Of a stretch of 64,000 nt of DNA, positions 27,143 to 36,300 are shown in pieces. The stretch spans positions 682,001 through 746,000 of the forward strand of contig NZ_JQNK01000009.1 of NCBI RefSeq assembly GCF_000745215.1. The letters run 5' to 3'. Below the pieces are notes generated by a model. The model ran no database searches. It was not told where the DNA came from and saw nothing but the letters and a program-made list of their open reading frames with translations. This DNA comes from Methylosinus sp. PW1. GTDB lineage: Bacteria; Pseudomonadota; Alphaproteobacteria; Rhizobiales; Beijerinckiaceae. Every line of letters starts with the position of its first letter. The first letter of the stretch is position 1. The position numbers were made by a program, and so were the translations under genes.

Positions 27143-29260
27143 ATGCAGGCTGAGACCGCGACAGAATTCGTGACTCTTCGGTCGCGGAGCGAGCGGCTGT
27201 CGCGCCCTTCGGGAATAGAGGGCGCAGGAGATTTGCCGTGGGGCACGCATTTCTGCCAGTTCTTCGACGATGTCGACGATCTGCTCGACATTGTCGCGCC
27301 CTATTTCGCGGCCGGCCTCGCGGCCAATGAGCGCTGCATCTGGGTCGCCTCGCCGCCGCTGACAGTCGCCGCCGCCAAGACGCGCCTGGCGACTCTCGTT
27401 CCCGATCTCGAGGCCGATCTCACGCTGGGGCGCATCGACATTCTCTCTCCGGAAGAGTGGTATCTTCGCGCCGGCCAGCTGGACGAGAACCGGCTGCTGG
27501 ACGATTGGCGCTCGGCCCATGACGCGGCGCTGCGCGCCGGCTTCGACGGATTGCGCGCCAGCGGCAACGCCTTCGAGGCGGACGCCACGGCCTGGTCGAT
27601 CTTCATGACCTATGAGACCGGCCTCGCCGCCTTGCACGGCTCCGTGCGCATGCTGACGCTCTGCTCCTATTCGCTGCGTCTGATCGGCGCGCCCGAGATC
27701 GTCGAGGTGATCGCCCGGCACGAATTCGCGCTGATTCGTCGCGCCGGCCGCTGGGAGACGATCAAGAGCCTCGACTATGAGCGCGCGCGCAAAGCGCTGC
27801 GGCAGAGCGAGGAGCATTTTCGTCTGCTGGCCGAAGGCGCGCCGGCCTCGGCGATCTTCTCGCTGGACCGGCAGGAGCGCATCGTCGCCTGGAGCGAGGC
27901 GGCCGAACGCATCACCGGCTGGAGCCGCGACGAGATTTTGGGGCGCCGCCTGTCGATCCTCCATTCGTCCGACACGCAGGAGGAACTCGGCGCTCTCGTG
28001 GCGCGCAGCGTCGTCAAGCGCCAGGAGCCGCGCCGGCGCCGGGACGGCTCGATCTTTCCCGCCGAGGAGCTGATCGCCCCGCTGCGCGACGATTCCGACA
28101 ATCTCTACGGCTATGCGGTGATGCTCAGCGATCTCAGCGAGAAATCGCGCGCCGATCAGGAACGTCGCGCGAGCGAGGCGCGCCTGCGCGCGATCGTCGA
28201 AGGCGCGGTCGACGCGATCGTCATCATCGACGGCGAGGGCGTCATTCACGCCGTGAATTCCGCGGCGACGCGGCTCTTCGGCCATGAGGCGGCGGAGGCG
28301 ATCGGACGCCCGGTCGATATTCTCTTCCCGGAGCCGTTCCACGATCCGCGTTTCGCGACGCTCGGCGCCGATGGGGCGGCGCCGGCCGAGGAGGAGCCCG
28401 AGCGCATCGGCCGCCGCAAGGACGGCGCGCTGTTTCCGCTGGAGCTCTCCGTCAGCGAGGCGGCGCATGACGGCGAGCGGCTGCTCGTGCTGTTCCTGCG
28501 CGATCTCACCGACCGCCGCCGGGCGGAGGCGCAGATGCGCAAGCTGCGCGCCGACAGGCTAGATCTGATGGCGCAAATGGCCGCGAATGTCGCCCATGAG
28601 ATCAATCAGCCGCTTTCAGCGATCTCCACCTATCTCAGCGCCGCGCGCCGCGTGCTGCGACGCGCCGAGACCGCGACCGCCGATCTCGAGCCGATCATCG
28701 ACAGCGCCGTCGCCCAAGTGACGCGCGCGGCGCAGATCATCAGCCATTTACGCGGCTTCGTGACGCGCGCCGAGCCGGACAAGACCCAGCAGCGGCTGCA
28801 CGACATCATCCGCGACGCATGCGCCTTCACGGATATGGCGCGCAACCATGTCAAGGTCGTCACCACGCTCGATCTCGCGGCGGAGGATGACGCGGTGATC
28901 GTCGATCGCGTGCAGATTCGGCAGGTGCTGGTCAATCTGAAGCGCAATGCGCTGGAGGCGATGCAGGGCTCCGAGAAGCGCGAGCTCGTCATCTCGACCC
29001 GGCTCGACGAGAGCGGCATGATCCGCACCGATATCGTCGATACGGGCGCGGGCCTCGCCGAGGAAATGGCGAATGAGCTGTTCGAGCCCTTCACCTCGAC
29101 GAAAAAGCACGGGCTCGGCGTCGGCCTCGCGGTCTCACGCGCGATCGTGGAGGCGCATTATGGGAAGCTGTGGGCGGAGCAGAACCCCGGCGGCGGCGCG
29201 CGTCTGAGCTTCACCCTGCCGCTGGCCGATGATCGGCTGGAGGAGCCGGACGACGAGTGA
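27143..29260 (+). CDS. MEDS-domain sensor histidine kinase with two PAS domains
   Basis: This is a 705-residue soluble sensor kinase. The N-terminal MEDS domain (about 30-205) has WGTHFCQFFDDVDDLL and PYFAAGLAANERCIWVA. Two PAS domains follow (about 222-335 and 345-460), then HisKA with NVAHEINQPLSA (phospho-His) and HATPase with LVNLKRNALEAM (N box), DTGAGL and GLGVGLAVSRAI. Its kinase core and MEDS domain are close to those of the gene at 18315-20063, which has only one PAS, so the pair probably arose by duplication. PAS copies could bind heme, flavin or small ligands; no heme-PAS His is obvious. No partner regulator is adjacent. Confidence 0.87.
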   Translation: MQAETATEFVTLRSRSERLSRPSGIEGAGDLPWGTHFCQFFDDVDDLLDIVAPYFAAGLAANERCIWVASPPLTVAAAKTRLATLVPDLEADLTLGRIDILSPEEWYLRAGQLDENRLLDDWRSAHDAALRAGFDGLRASGNAFEADATAWSIFMTYETGLAALHGSVRMLTLCSYSLRLIGAPEIVEVIARHEFALIRRAGRWETIKSLDYERARKALRQSEEHFRLLAEGAPASAIFSLDRQERIVAWSEAAERITGWSRDEILGRRLSILHSSDTQEELGALVARSVVKRQEPRRRRDGSIFPAEELIAPLRDDSDNLYGYAVMLSDLSEKSRADQERRASEARLRAIVEGAVDAIVIIDGEGVIHAVNSAATRLFGHEAAEAIGRPVDILFPEPFHDPRFATLGADGAAPAEEEPERIGRRKDGALFPLELSVSEAAHDGERLLVLFLRDLTDRRRAEAQMRKLRADRLDLMAQMAANVAHEINQPLSAISTYLSAARRVLRRAETATADLEPIIDSAVAQVTRAAQIISHLRGFVTRAEPDKTQQRLHDIIRDACAFTDMARNHVKVVTTLDLAAEDDAVIVDRVQIRQVLVNLKRNALEAMQGSEKRELVISTRLDESGMIRTDIVDTGAGLAEEMANELFEPFTSTKKHGLGVGLAVSRAIVEAHYGKLWAEQNPGGGARLSFTLPLADDRLEEPDDE

Positions 29261-29310
29261 TCGGCCGCCCGGGGCCACAGACGGAAAACGCCCCGAGCCC
29301 CTCGTCCTCG

Positions 29311-29336
29311 CCTTCTCCCCGCCTGCGGGGAGAAGG
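29311..29336. repeat. palindromic intergenic element of the ctccccgc/gcggggag type
   Basis: A 12-bp perfect inverted repeat (ccttctccccgc / gcggggagaagg) with a 2-nt centre lies between the convergent kinase and phbB genes. Elements of this composition are dispersed in many hyphomicrobial genomes. No T-run follows on either strand, so any terminator role would be weak. Confidence 0.55.
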
Positions 29337-29389
29337 AAGAAGACGAAAATGGCGCGAGGCGATTCGCAAGACGAGCTGGAACGCTCCGG

Positions 29390-30115
29390 TCAGGTCAGAT
29401 ACTGGCCGCCATTGATGGTCAGCGTCGAGCCGGTGATGAAGCCGGCGTCGTCCGAGGCGAGGAACACCACGGCGCGGGCGATCTCCTCCGGCTCGCCGAG
29501 GCGGCCGACGGCGATGTAAGGAATGATGTGCTTGTCGAGCACGTCCTGCGGCACGGCCTTCACCATTTCCGTGGCGATATAGCCGGGCGCGATGGCGTTG
29601 ACGGTGACGCCCTTGGAGGCGCTCTCCTGCGCCAGCGCCTTGACGAAGCCGATGTCGCCGGCCTTGGAGGCGGAATAGTTCGTCTGGCCGGCCTGGCCCT
29701 TCTGGCCGTTGATCGACGAGATGACGATAATGCGGCCGAAGCCGCGGTCACGCATGCCGTTGATGACCGGGCGGGTGACGTTGAACAGCGAGTTGAGATT
29801 GGTGTTGATCACCGCCTGCCACTGCGCCAGCTCCATCTTGTGGAACAGACGGTCCTTGGTGATGCCGGCATTGTTCACGAGCACATCGACCGCGCCCAGA
29901 TCTTTCTCGATCTGCGCAATGGCGGCGGCGCTGGCGTCATAGTCCGACACGTCGAACTTATAGACCGGAATGCCGGTCTCCGCCTTGAACTTGTTCGCCG
30001 CCTCGTCATTGCCGGCGTAAGTCGCGGCGACATTATAGCCGGCCGCCTTCAGCGCCTTGGAAATCGCCTCGCCGATGCCGCGCGTGCCGCCCGTCACAAC
30101 CGCTGTTCTGCCCAC
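29390..30115 (-). CDS. phbB: acetoacetyl-CoA reductase
   Basis: This SDR enzyme reduces acetoacetyl-CoA to (R)-3-hydroxybutyryl-CoA with NADPH, the second step of polyhydroxybutyrate synthesis. The NADP motif is VTGGTRGIG, NNAG occurs in VLVNNAGITKD, and the catalytic Tyr-Lys pair is in NYSASKAG. I choose the GTG at 30115 because AAGGAGG lies 5 nt before it, giving 241 residues, the usual PhaB length. An in-frame ATG at 30130 would itself overlap that ribosome site. It follows phbA with a large inverted repeat between them. Confidence 0.92.
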   Translation of the reverse strand: MGRTAVVTGGTRGIGEAISKALKAAGYNVAATYAGNDEAANKFKAETGIPVYKFDVSDYDASAAAIAQIEKDLGAVDVLVNNAGITKDRLFHKMELAQWQAVINTNLNSLFNVTRPVINGMRDRGFGRIIVISSINGQKGQAGQTNYSASKAGDIGFVKALAQESASKGVTVNAIAPGYIATEMVKAVPQDVLDKHIIPYIAVGRLGEPEEIARAVVFLASDDAGFITGSTLTINGGQYLT

Positions 30116-30147
30116 CTCGTCCTCCTTCATCGAATTTTTGGAAAACT

Positions 30148-30203
30148 GGACCGCGAGCCTTCAGGCTCGCAGCCCATGATGCGAGCCTGAAGGCTCGCGG
30201 TCC
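30148..30203. repeat. 24-bp perfect inverted repeat between phbA and phbB
   Basis: Arms at 30148-30171 and 30180-30203 are exact reverse complements with an 8-nt centre. Each arm is itself a near-palindrome (gcgagcct tc aggctcgc), so the RNA can form either one long hairpin or two short ones. On the minus strand the structure lies 11 bp after the phbA stop and is followed by aGTTTTcc, so it may act as an attenuator or a 3'-end stabiliser between the two genes. Confidence 0.85.
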
Positions 30204-30214
30204 TATTTATATAT

Positions 30215-31390
30215 TTAGCGCTCGATCGTCAGGGCGACGCCCATGCCGCCGCCGATGCAGAGCGTGGCGAGGCCGCGCTTGCCGCCGCGGCGTCCGAGCT
30301 CATAGAGCAGCGTCGTCAGAATGCGCGCGCCCGAGGCGCCGATCGGATGGCCGATGGCGATGGCGCCGCCATTGACATTGACGATCGCCGGATCCCAGCC
30401 GAGGTCCTTGTTCACGGCGAGAGCCTGCGCGGCGAAAGCCTCATTGGCCTCGACGAGATCGAGGTCGGAGATCTTCCAGCCGGCCTTCTCCAGCGCCTTG
30501 CGCGAGGCCGGGATCGGGCCGGAGCCCATGATCGACGGATCGACGCCGGCGGTCGCCCAGGAGGCGATGCGGGCGAGCGGCGTGAGGCCGCGCTTGGCGG
30601 CTTCCGCCGCCGTCGTGATGACGAGCGCCGCCGCGCCGTCATTGAGGCCGGAAGCGTTGGCCGCCGTCACCGTGCCGTCCTTGGTGAAGGCCGGCTTCAG
30701 CTTGGCGACGCCCTCGAGCGTCACGCCATGCTTGATGTATTCGTCCTGATCGACGATCACATCGCCCTTGCGGGAGGAGACGGTGAAGGGGACGATCTCG
30801 TCCTTGAACTTGCCGGCCTTCTGCGCCGCCTCGGCCTTGTTCTGCGAGGCGACGGCGAAAGCGTCCTGCTCGGCGCGGCTGATCTGCCACTTGGCGGCGA
30901 CGTTCTCGGCCGTGATGCCCATGTGGTAATTGTTGAAGGCGTCGGTGAGGCCGTCGACGATCATCGTGTCGACGAATTTCACATCGCCCATCTTGGTGCC
31001 GGCGCGCATGTGAGCCGAGTGCTGCGACAGCGACATGGACTCCTGGCCGCCGGCGACGATGATGCTCGCGTCGCCCGACTGAATCTGCTGAGCGGCGAGC
31101 GCCACAGCGCGCAGGCCGGAGCCGCACACCTGATTAATGCCGAAAGCGGTCTTGTCCTGCGGCACGCCCGCCTTGATAGCGGCCTGACGCGCCGGGTTCT
31201 GTCCCTGCGCGGCGCCCAGCACCTGGCCCAGGATGACCTCGTCGACGTCGGCGGCCTCCAATTTGGCGCGCTCGATAGCGGCCTTGACAGCGACCGCGCC
31301 CAATTCATGGGCGGGCGTTGAACCGAAAGCTCCGTTGAACGATCCCACAGCAGTGCGCGCCGCGGAAACGATCACGATCTCCGTCGTCAT
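30215..31390 (-). CDS. phbA: acetyl-CoA acetyltransferase (beta-ketothiolase)
   Basis: This biosynthetic thiolase condenses two acetyl-CoA into acetoacetyl-CoA, opening polyhydroxybutyrate synthesis. The 391 residues match PhaA. The nucleophilic Cys lies in [11 protein letters not shown] (about 89), the active-site His in [12 protein letters not shown] (about 347) and the second Cys in [11 protein letters not shown] (about 377). The start follows CAGGAGAAC. With phbB it supplies precursor to a PHB synthase, whose gene is not in the window. A 17-bp palindrome 100 bp upstream may be an operator. Confidence 0.94.
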   Translation of the reverse strand: MTTEIVIVSAARTAVGSFNGAFGSTPAHELGAVAVKAAIERAKLEAADVDEVILGQVLGAAQGQNPARQAAIKAGVPQDKTAFGINQVCGSGLRAVALAAQQIQSGDASIIVAGGQESMSLSQHSAHMRAGTKMGDVKFVDTMIVDGLTDAFNNYHMGITAENVAAKWQISRAEQDAFAVASQNKAEAAQKAGKFKDEIVPFTVSSRKGDVIVDQDEYIKHGVTLEGVAKLKPAFTKDGTVTAANASGLNDGAAALVITTAAEAAKRGLTPLARIASWATAGVDPSIMGSGPIPASRKALEKAGWKISDLDLVEANEAFAAQALAVNKDLGWDPAIVNVNGGAIAIGHPIGASGARILTTLLYELGRRGGKRGLATLCIGGGMGVALTIER

Positions 31391-32081
31391 ATCGTTCTCC
31401 TGATTGGTCGGGCTGGCGCCGGCGGACGCCGCTCGCGCACGTTGAGCATTTTGAGTCGCGGCTCGTCAAGCGCCGGACGCGCGCATCGTTGACGCGGCGC
31501 GTCAATTCTTAGGGCGGCGGAGGCCGAATTGAACGAAGCGCCGCGTCGCGAGGCCGGAGCGCACAGCGCAGGCCGGCCGCAAGCCGCGCAGCCGTCCGAC
31601 AGAGCCGCGCATGAGCCTCTCGCCCGAAATAGCCGATGGCGCGGCCGGCCGCCCCCTGCGCATGGGCGGCGAGAGGCCGCGGCCTCCACCCCGACCGTCT
31701 CGCGCCCGCTGTTCCAAATGCGCGCTCTGACGGCGAGCGTGATCGCTGCGCAGTTTCCGGGCGCGGCTCGGCAACCTGCCCAATGCCTACCCTTTCAGGC
31801 GATGCGATAACCTACCCGAACCGTCCATTTCGGTCGGTTGCGCCATTCTCGTCAACCGAGTCGATCGATAGCGGAGGGGCGACCGAAAGCGACCTTTCGT
31901 GGGGCCGGCTCGGACGGCCGCTTCGAGCTTCTCGCGAGGCGAGGCATTTTTTTGCGCGCCCTCGGCGTTTTTTAAAAAAATTCCGCCGGAACTCGATGAG
32001 CGCGACAATCGCGCCTCGTCCAGCCTCACGGTTCGAGCGTCACGCCCTAGATTCGGGGAAGGCTCGCCCCGGATTTCATCA
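31391..32081. other. intergenic region between divergent phbA and sulP
   Basis: About 690 bp without a supportable gene. It contains the 17-bp palindrome at 31489 and, near 31950-31990, two T-runs and an A-run (ttttttaaaaaaa), which may be a bent or promoter-proximal segment for the SulP gene. Short frames on both strands have no recognisable protein character. Confidence 0.5.
31489..31505. promoter_or_regulatory. 17-bp palindrome upstream of phbA, possible operator
   Basis: TTGACGCG-G-CGCGTCAA is a perfect 8+1+8 palindrome about 100 bp before the phbA start. It contains a -35-like TTGACG in either direction. No matching -10 box was found at the right distance, so the role is inferred from symmetry and position. 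Confidence 0.4.
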
Positions 32082-33842
32082 ATGTCTCAGCAAAACCCGT
32101 CTCGGCGGCAACGCTCCTGGCCGTTCTTCCCCTCCCTGCCGCAGGCCGTGCTGCGCTATGACGTCGCGGCCGGGCTGACGCTCGCGGCTATCGCCATACC
32201 GGAGCAGATGGCGACGGCGCGGCTCGCGGGCTTTCCGCCGCAGATCGGCTTTTTCGCCTTTCTCGCCGGCTCGCTCGCCTTCGCCGCTTTCGGCTCCAAC
32301 CGCTTCCTCTCCTCCGGCGCCGATTCGACCATCGCGCCGATCTTCGCCGGCGCTCTCGCTTTGCTGGCGACGCGCGGCTCGCCGCAATTCATGGCGCTCG
32401 CCTCCTTTCTCGCTCTGCTGGTCGGCGGCATACTCGCGCTCGGCTTTCTGCTGCGCGCCGGCTGGGTCGCCGATCTCCTCTCCGTTCCGGTGACGACAGG
32501 CTTTCTCGCCGGCATCTCCATTCACATCTTCATCTCGCATCTGCCCGCGCTCATCGGCCTGCCGAGCGTCGAAGGCAGCGAATTCTATCGCGTCGCCGAA
32601 ATGGCGAAGCATTGGCGCGAGGCCAATCCCGCCGCCATCGCCATCGGTCTCGGCGCGCTCGCGACCATTGTCATCGGCGAGAAGATCAGCCCCAAGCTGC
32701 CGGCCGCGCTCATCGCGCTCGCCGGCGCCGCTTTCGCGGTGCGCTATTTCCATCTCGAGGAAAGCGGCGTCGCCGTGCTCGGCAAGGTCTCGGCGGAATT
32801 TCCGCATCCGCGCTTTCCCGAGATCGCGCCTGCCGATCTTCCCCATATCGTCGGCCTCGCCATCATCATCTCGGTCGTCATCATGGTGCAGACGGCGGCG
32901 ACCTCACGCTCCTTTCCCAATGAGGAGGGCCGCGCGCCGGATGTCGATCGCGATTATCTCGGCGTCGGCGCGGGCTGTCTGCTGGCGGGGCTGGTCGGCG
33001 CCTTCGCCGTCGACGCCTCGCCGCCGCGCACGGCGATCGTCTCCGCCACCGGCGGGCGCTCACAGCTCTCGTCGATCGTCGCGGCGCTGGTCATAGCGGC
33101 CCTGCTGCTGTTCGGCGCCGCGCTGCTCGAGCATGTGCCCAACGCCGCGCTCGCCGGCGTATTGATGTTCATCGCCGCGCGCATTTTCCGCCTGCATGTG
33201 ATGCGCGACATTTTTGCGAAGACGCATGGCGAGTTCGCGCTGGTCGCGCTGACCATGGCGGCCGTCGTTGCGCTGCCGGTGCAAAATGGCGTGTCGCTCT
33301 CCATTCTGGCGTCGCTGCTGCATGGCGTGTGGACGACGACGCGCTCGCGCCTCATCACTTTCGCGCGCCTGCCGGGAAGCTCGGTGTGGTGGCCTTGCGC
33401 ATCCAGCGGCGCCGAGCCTTATGGCGAGCGCCTCGAGGGCGTGCTGGTCGCGGCCTTTCAGGCGCCGCTGTCTTTCCTCAACGCCTATGGTTTCCAGAGC
33501 GATCTGCGCGAGGCGATCGAGGAGAAGCCGAAGCTCGTCGTGCTGGAGGCGAGCAATATCGTCGAGATCGATTATACGGCGGCGCGCATTTTGCGACAGG
33601 CGATCGAGGATAGCCGCGCGGCGGGCGCGGATTTCGCCATGGCGCGGCTGGAATCCGTGCGCGCACATGAGGCGCTGACGCGCTTCGGCGTGATGGAGAC
33701 GCTCGGCGAAGGACGCTTGTTTCGCAGCGTCGACGAGGCGACGAAAGCGCTCGCGCCGAACGCCGTCGCCTCGAAGATCGAGGCTCCCACGCTCGTCGCG
33801 CGCAGGAGCCGCGCCTTCAAGCCGCCTTCTGCTTCGGCGTGA
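32082..33842 (+). CDS. SulP-family anion transporter with STAS domain
   Basis: This 586-residue inner-membrane permease belongs to the SLC26/SulP family, which carries sulfate, bicarbonate or dicarboxylates. About 12-14 membrane helices occupy residues 20-430. YDVAAGLTLAAIAIPEQMATARLAGFP is the family signature region (split across helices 1-2). The cytosolic C-terminal STAS domain (about 450-560) contains LVVLEASNIVEIDYTAA. The open frame runs 61 codons further upstream, but the chosen ATG precedes the conserved N-terminus. The last 26 bp overlap the convergent asd gene. The substrate is unknown; no carbonic anhydrase or cys gene is adjacent. Confidence 0.85.
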   Translation: MSQQNPSRRQRSWPFFPSLPQAVLRYDVAAGLTLAAIAIPEQMATARLAGFPPQIGFFAFLAGSLAFAAFGSNRFLSSGADSTIAPIFAGALALLATRGSPQFMALASFLALLVGGILALGFLLRAGWVADLLSVPVTTGFLAGISIHIFISHLPALIGLPSVEGSEFYRVAEMAKHWREANPAAIAIGLGALATIVIGEKISPKLPAALIALAGAAFAVRYFHLEESGVAVLGKVSAEFPHPRFPEIAPADLPHIVGLAIIISVVIMVQTAATSRSFPNEEGRAPDVDRDYLGVGAGCLLAGLVGAFAVDASPPRTAIVSATGGRSQLSSIVAALVIAALLLFGAALLEHVPNAALAGVLMFIAARIFRLHVMRDIFAKTHGEFALVALTMAAVVALPVQNGVSLSILASLLHGVWTTTRSRLITFARLPGSSVWWPCASSGAEPYGERLEGVLVAAFQAPLSFLNAYGFQSDLREAIEEKPKLVVLEASNIVEIDYTAARILRQAIEDSRAAGADFAMARLESVRAHEALTRFGVMETLGEGRLFRSVDEATKALAPNAVASKIEAPTLVARRSRAFKPPSASA

Positions 33843-34851
33843 TGAGCTTGCGGTTCGCCAACACTTCGGCGATCTGCACCGCATTCAGCGCCGCGCCCTT
33901 GCGCAGATTGTCGGAGACACACCACAGAACGAGGCCGTTCTCGACGGTCGGATCGTCGCGAATGCGCGAAATATAGGTCGCGTCCTCGCCGGCCGCCTCA
34001 TGCGGCGTGATGTAGCCGCCGGGCTCGTGCTTATCGATGACCAGCACGCCGGGCGCCTCGCGCAGAATATTGCGCGCATCCTCCGGCGACAGCGGATTCT
34101 CGAACTCGATATTGATCGCCTCGCTATGGCCGATGAACACCGGCACGCGCACGCAAGTGGCGACGAGCTTGATCTTGGGATCCAAAATCTTCTTCGTCTC
34201 CACCACCATCTTCCACTCTTCCTTGGTGAAGCCGTCTTCCATGAAGACGTCGATCTGCGGAATGAGGTTGAAGGCGATGCGCTTGGGGAATTTCTTCGAT
34301 TCCAGAGGATCGGAGACGAAGACCGAGCGCGTCTGCGAGAATAGCTCGTCCATGCCCTCCTTGCCGGCGCCAGAGACGGATTGATAGGTCGAGACGACGA
34401 CACGCTTGATCTTGGCGGCGTCGTGCAGCGGCTTCAGCGCCACGACCAGCTGCGCAGTCGAGCAATTGGGATTGGCGATGATGTGCTTTTTCGTGAAGCC
34501 CGCCGCGGCGTCGGCGTTGACCTCCGGCACCACCAGCGGAACATCCGGGTCCATGCGCCAGGCGGAGCTGTTGTCGATGACGACGCAGCCCTTGGCGCCG
34601 ATGCGCGGCGCCCATTCGCGCGCAACGTCGCCGCCCGCCGACATCAGACAAATGTCCGTATCCGAGAAATCATAAGTGTCGAGATGGCGGCATTTGAGAA
34701 TCTTGTCGCCGAACGACACTTCCGTCCCGATGGAGCGGGACGAAGCCAGCGCGACCACTTCCGAGACCGGAAAGCGGCGCTCCGCCAGAATGTCGAGCAT
34801 CTCGCGGCCCACATTGCCCGTGGCGCCCGCGACGGCGACCTTGTAACCCAT
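33817..34851 (-). CDS. asd: aspartate-semialdehyde dehydrogenase
   Basis: Asd reduces aspartyl-phosphate to aspartate semialdehyde with NADPH, the branch point to lysine/diaminopimelate, threonine and methionine. The 344 residues have GATGNVGREML at the NADP site, the nucleophilic Cys in NPNCSTAQLV (about 130) and the conserved His-containing GHSEAINIEFE segment. AAGGAG lies before the ATG. It is monocistronic and convergent with sulP, overlapping its 3' end by 26 bp. Confidence 0.94.
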   Translation of the reverse strand: MGYKVAVAGATGNVGREMLDILAERRFPVSEVVALASSRSIGTEVSFGDKILKCRHLDTYDFSDTDICLMSAGGDVAREWAPRIGAKGCVVIDNSSAWRMDPDVPLVVPEVNADAAAGFTKKHIIANPNCSTAQLVVALKPLHDAAKIKRVVVSTYQSVSGAGKEGMDELFSQTRSVFVSDPLESKKFPKRIAFNLIPQIDVFMEDGFTKEEWKMVVETKKILDPKIKLVATCVRVPVFIGHSEAINIEFENPLSPEDARNILREAPGVLVIDKHEPGGYITPHEAAGEDATYISRIRDDPTVENGLVLWCVSDNLRKGAALNAVQIAEVLANRKLITPKQKAA

Positions 34852-35011
34852 GGGATGGAACTCCTTTTGCCCGCTTATGACGGCGGGCGCGCCTTTTGTC
34901 GAGGGAATGGACGAGAATAGCGAAGCGGCCCCGCTGGCCCTTCGGCCACGGAGCGGCTTCGTATCGATCTCGCAGCTCGGCCACGGCGGCGGGCGCCGCG
35001 GCAGACGGGGC

Positions 35012-35371
35012 TCAGAAGGGCATGCCGACCGACATATTGCCGTTATTGCCCATGCTCACCGGCGCACGGCCGCCGAAACGCGAGCCTTCGTCCTCTTTTT
35101 CTTTCTTCTTGGGCGGGGATTTGCCCGGCGACCAGCCCTCGAGCTCACCGAACTGGCGGTTCTCGGCCTTGGCCGGCGGCTTGCCGGGCGCGGCCGGCTG
35201 ACCAGCCGTAGCCTGTTGCTGCTGTTTGCTTTTCTTCGGCTTCGCCTTGACGGTTCCGGCGGCGGACGTGTCCAGCCGGCTGGGGTCGAGCGCGTCCTCG
35301 GCCCCCGCAGAGAACGGCAGCGCGGACGAAAAGGCGAAAATAGCGGCGACCAGAAGAAGGCGCGATCGCAT
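35012..35371 (-). CDS. small exported protein of unknown function
   Basis: I do not recognise this 119-residue protein. It starts with a signal peptide (MRSRLLLVAAIFAFSSALPFSAGA), followed by a disordered Lys/Gln/Pro-rich middle (KAKPKKSKQQQQ) and a Gly/Met-rich end (MGNNGNMSVGMPF). The frame stays open upstream of the chosen ATG but loses protein character. It lies between asd and sdhB on the same strand and may be transcribed with asd, 160 bp further on. Confidence 0.55.
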   Translation of the reverse strand: MRSRLLLVAAIFAFSSALPFSAGAEDALDPSRLDTSAAGTVKAKPKKSKQQQQATAGQPAAPGKPPAKAENRQFGELEGWSPGKSPPKKKEKEDEGSRFGGRAPVSMGNNGNMSVGMPF

Positions 35372-35459
35372 GGCGGCTACTCCTCGAGCATCAGCTCCAA
35401 AATGCTCCCACGCCGGAAAAAAGACAAGTTCCGACGATCCCGAGGCAAAGATTGCGCAC

Positions 35460-35494
35460 AAAAGCGGGCGCCATTACGGCGCCGGCTCCGCTTT
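35460..35494 (-). terminator. terminator of the sdh operon
   Basis: On the minus strand, 12 bp after the sdhB stop, AAAGCG and GGCGCC pair with GGCGCC and CGCTTT around a 5-nt loop, with a 5-nt bulge on one side. TTTT follows. The stem is imperfect but strong. Confidence 0.55.
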
Positions 35495-35505
35495 CCTCGG
35501 CTGCC

Positions 35506-36291
35506 TCACTCGCCGGTCGTCCGCGCGATGGCCAGATTTTTGAGCTCGGCGATGGCGGTCCCCGGCAACAGGCTCTTCGGGCAGGCGTTGGAGCAGTTCA
35601 GAATCGTGTGGCAGCGATAGAGGCGGAAGGCGTCGTCGACATAGGCGACGCGCTCGGCCGTCGATTCGTCGCGGCTGTCCACCACCCAGCGATAGGCCTG
35701 CAGCAGAGCGGCCGGGCCGAGGAAGCGGTCGGAATTCCACCAATAGCTCGGGCAGGAGGTGGAGCAGCAGGCGCAGAGAATGCACTCATAGAGCCCGTCG
35801 AGCTTGCGGCGATCGTCTGGCGCCTGCAGCCATTCCTTCTCCGGCTCCGGCGTCACCGTCTGCAGCCAGGGCTCGATGGCGGCATGCTGGGCGTAGAAAT
35901 CGGTGAGATCGGGCACGAGATCCTTCACCACCGGCATATGCGGCAGCGGATAGAGCTTTATCGCCCCATCGATCTCGTCCATGCCCTTGGTGCAGGCGAG
36001 CGTGTTGAGCCCGTCGATATTCATCGCGCAGGAGCCGCAAATGCCCTCGCGGCAGGAGCGGCGGAAGGTGAGCGTCGGATCGATGTTGTTCTTGATCCAG
36101 ATGATCGCGTCCAGAACCATCGGCCCGCAATCATCGAGATCTACGTAATAAGTGTCTATGCGCGGGTTCGACGCCTCATCGGGGTCGAAGCGATAGATGC
36201 GGAACTCCCTCACCCGGCTCGCGCCCTCGGGCCGCGGCCAGACCTTGCCCTCGACGGGGCGGGAGGATTTGGGAAGGACGAATTCGACCAT
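35506..36291 (-). CDS. sdhB: succinate dehydrogenase iron-sulfur subunit
   Basis: SdhB carries electrons from the flavoprotein to ubiquinone through three iron-sulfur clusters. All ligands are present: the 2Fe-2S motif [15 protein letters not shown], the 4Fe-4S motif [13 protein letters not shown] and the 3Fe-4S region [15 protein letters not shown]. Length 261 is normal. The ribosome site GAGG overlaps the stop codon of the upstream PIN-domain gene, whose end is only 9 bp away, so sdhB translation probably depends on reading through the toxin gene. Terminator follows. Confidence 0.95.
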   Translation of the reverse strand: MVEFVLPKSSRPVEGKVWPRPEGASRVREFRIYRFDPDEASNPRIDTYYVDLDDCGPMVLDAIIWIKNNIDPTLTFRRSCREGICGSCAMNIDGLNTLACTKGMDEIDGAIKLYPLPHMPVVKDLVPDLTDFYAQHAAIEPWLQTVTPEPEKEWLQAPDDRRKLDGLYECILCACCSTSCPSYWWNSDRFLGPAALLQAYRWVVDSRDESTAERVAYVDDAFRLYRCHTILNCSNACPKSLLPGTAIAELKNLAIARTTGE

Positions 36292-36300
36292 GATCGATCC

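Noticed and set aside
23828..28468. A 1546-codon open frame on the minus strand
   Set aside because: It runs antisense through three well-supported plus-strand genes (DUF2332, EF-G-like, MEDS kinase) and its translation is Arg/Ala/Gly-rich with no domain; a high-GC shadow.
31502..31783. Small minus-strand frame in the phbA-sulP gap
   Set aside because: Arg-rich random composition, no ribosome site, and no recognisable protein features.
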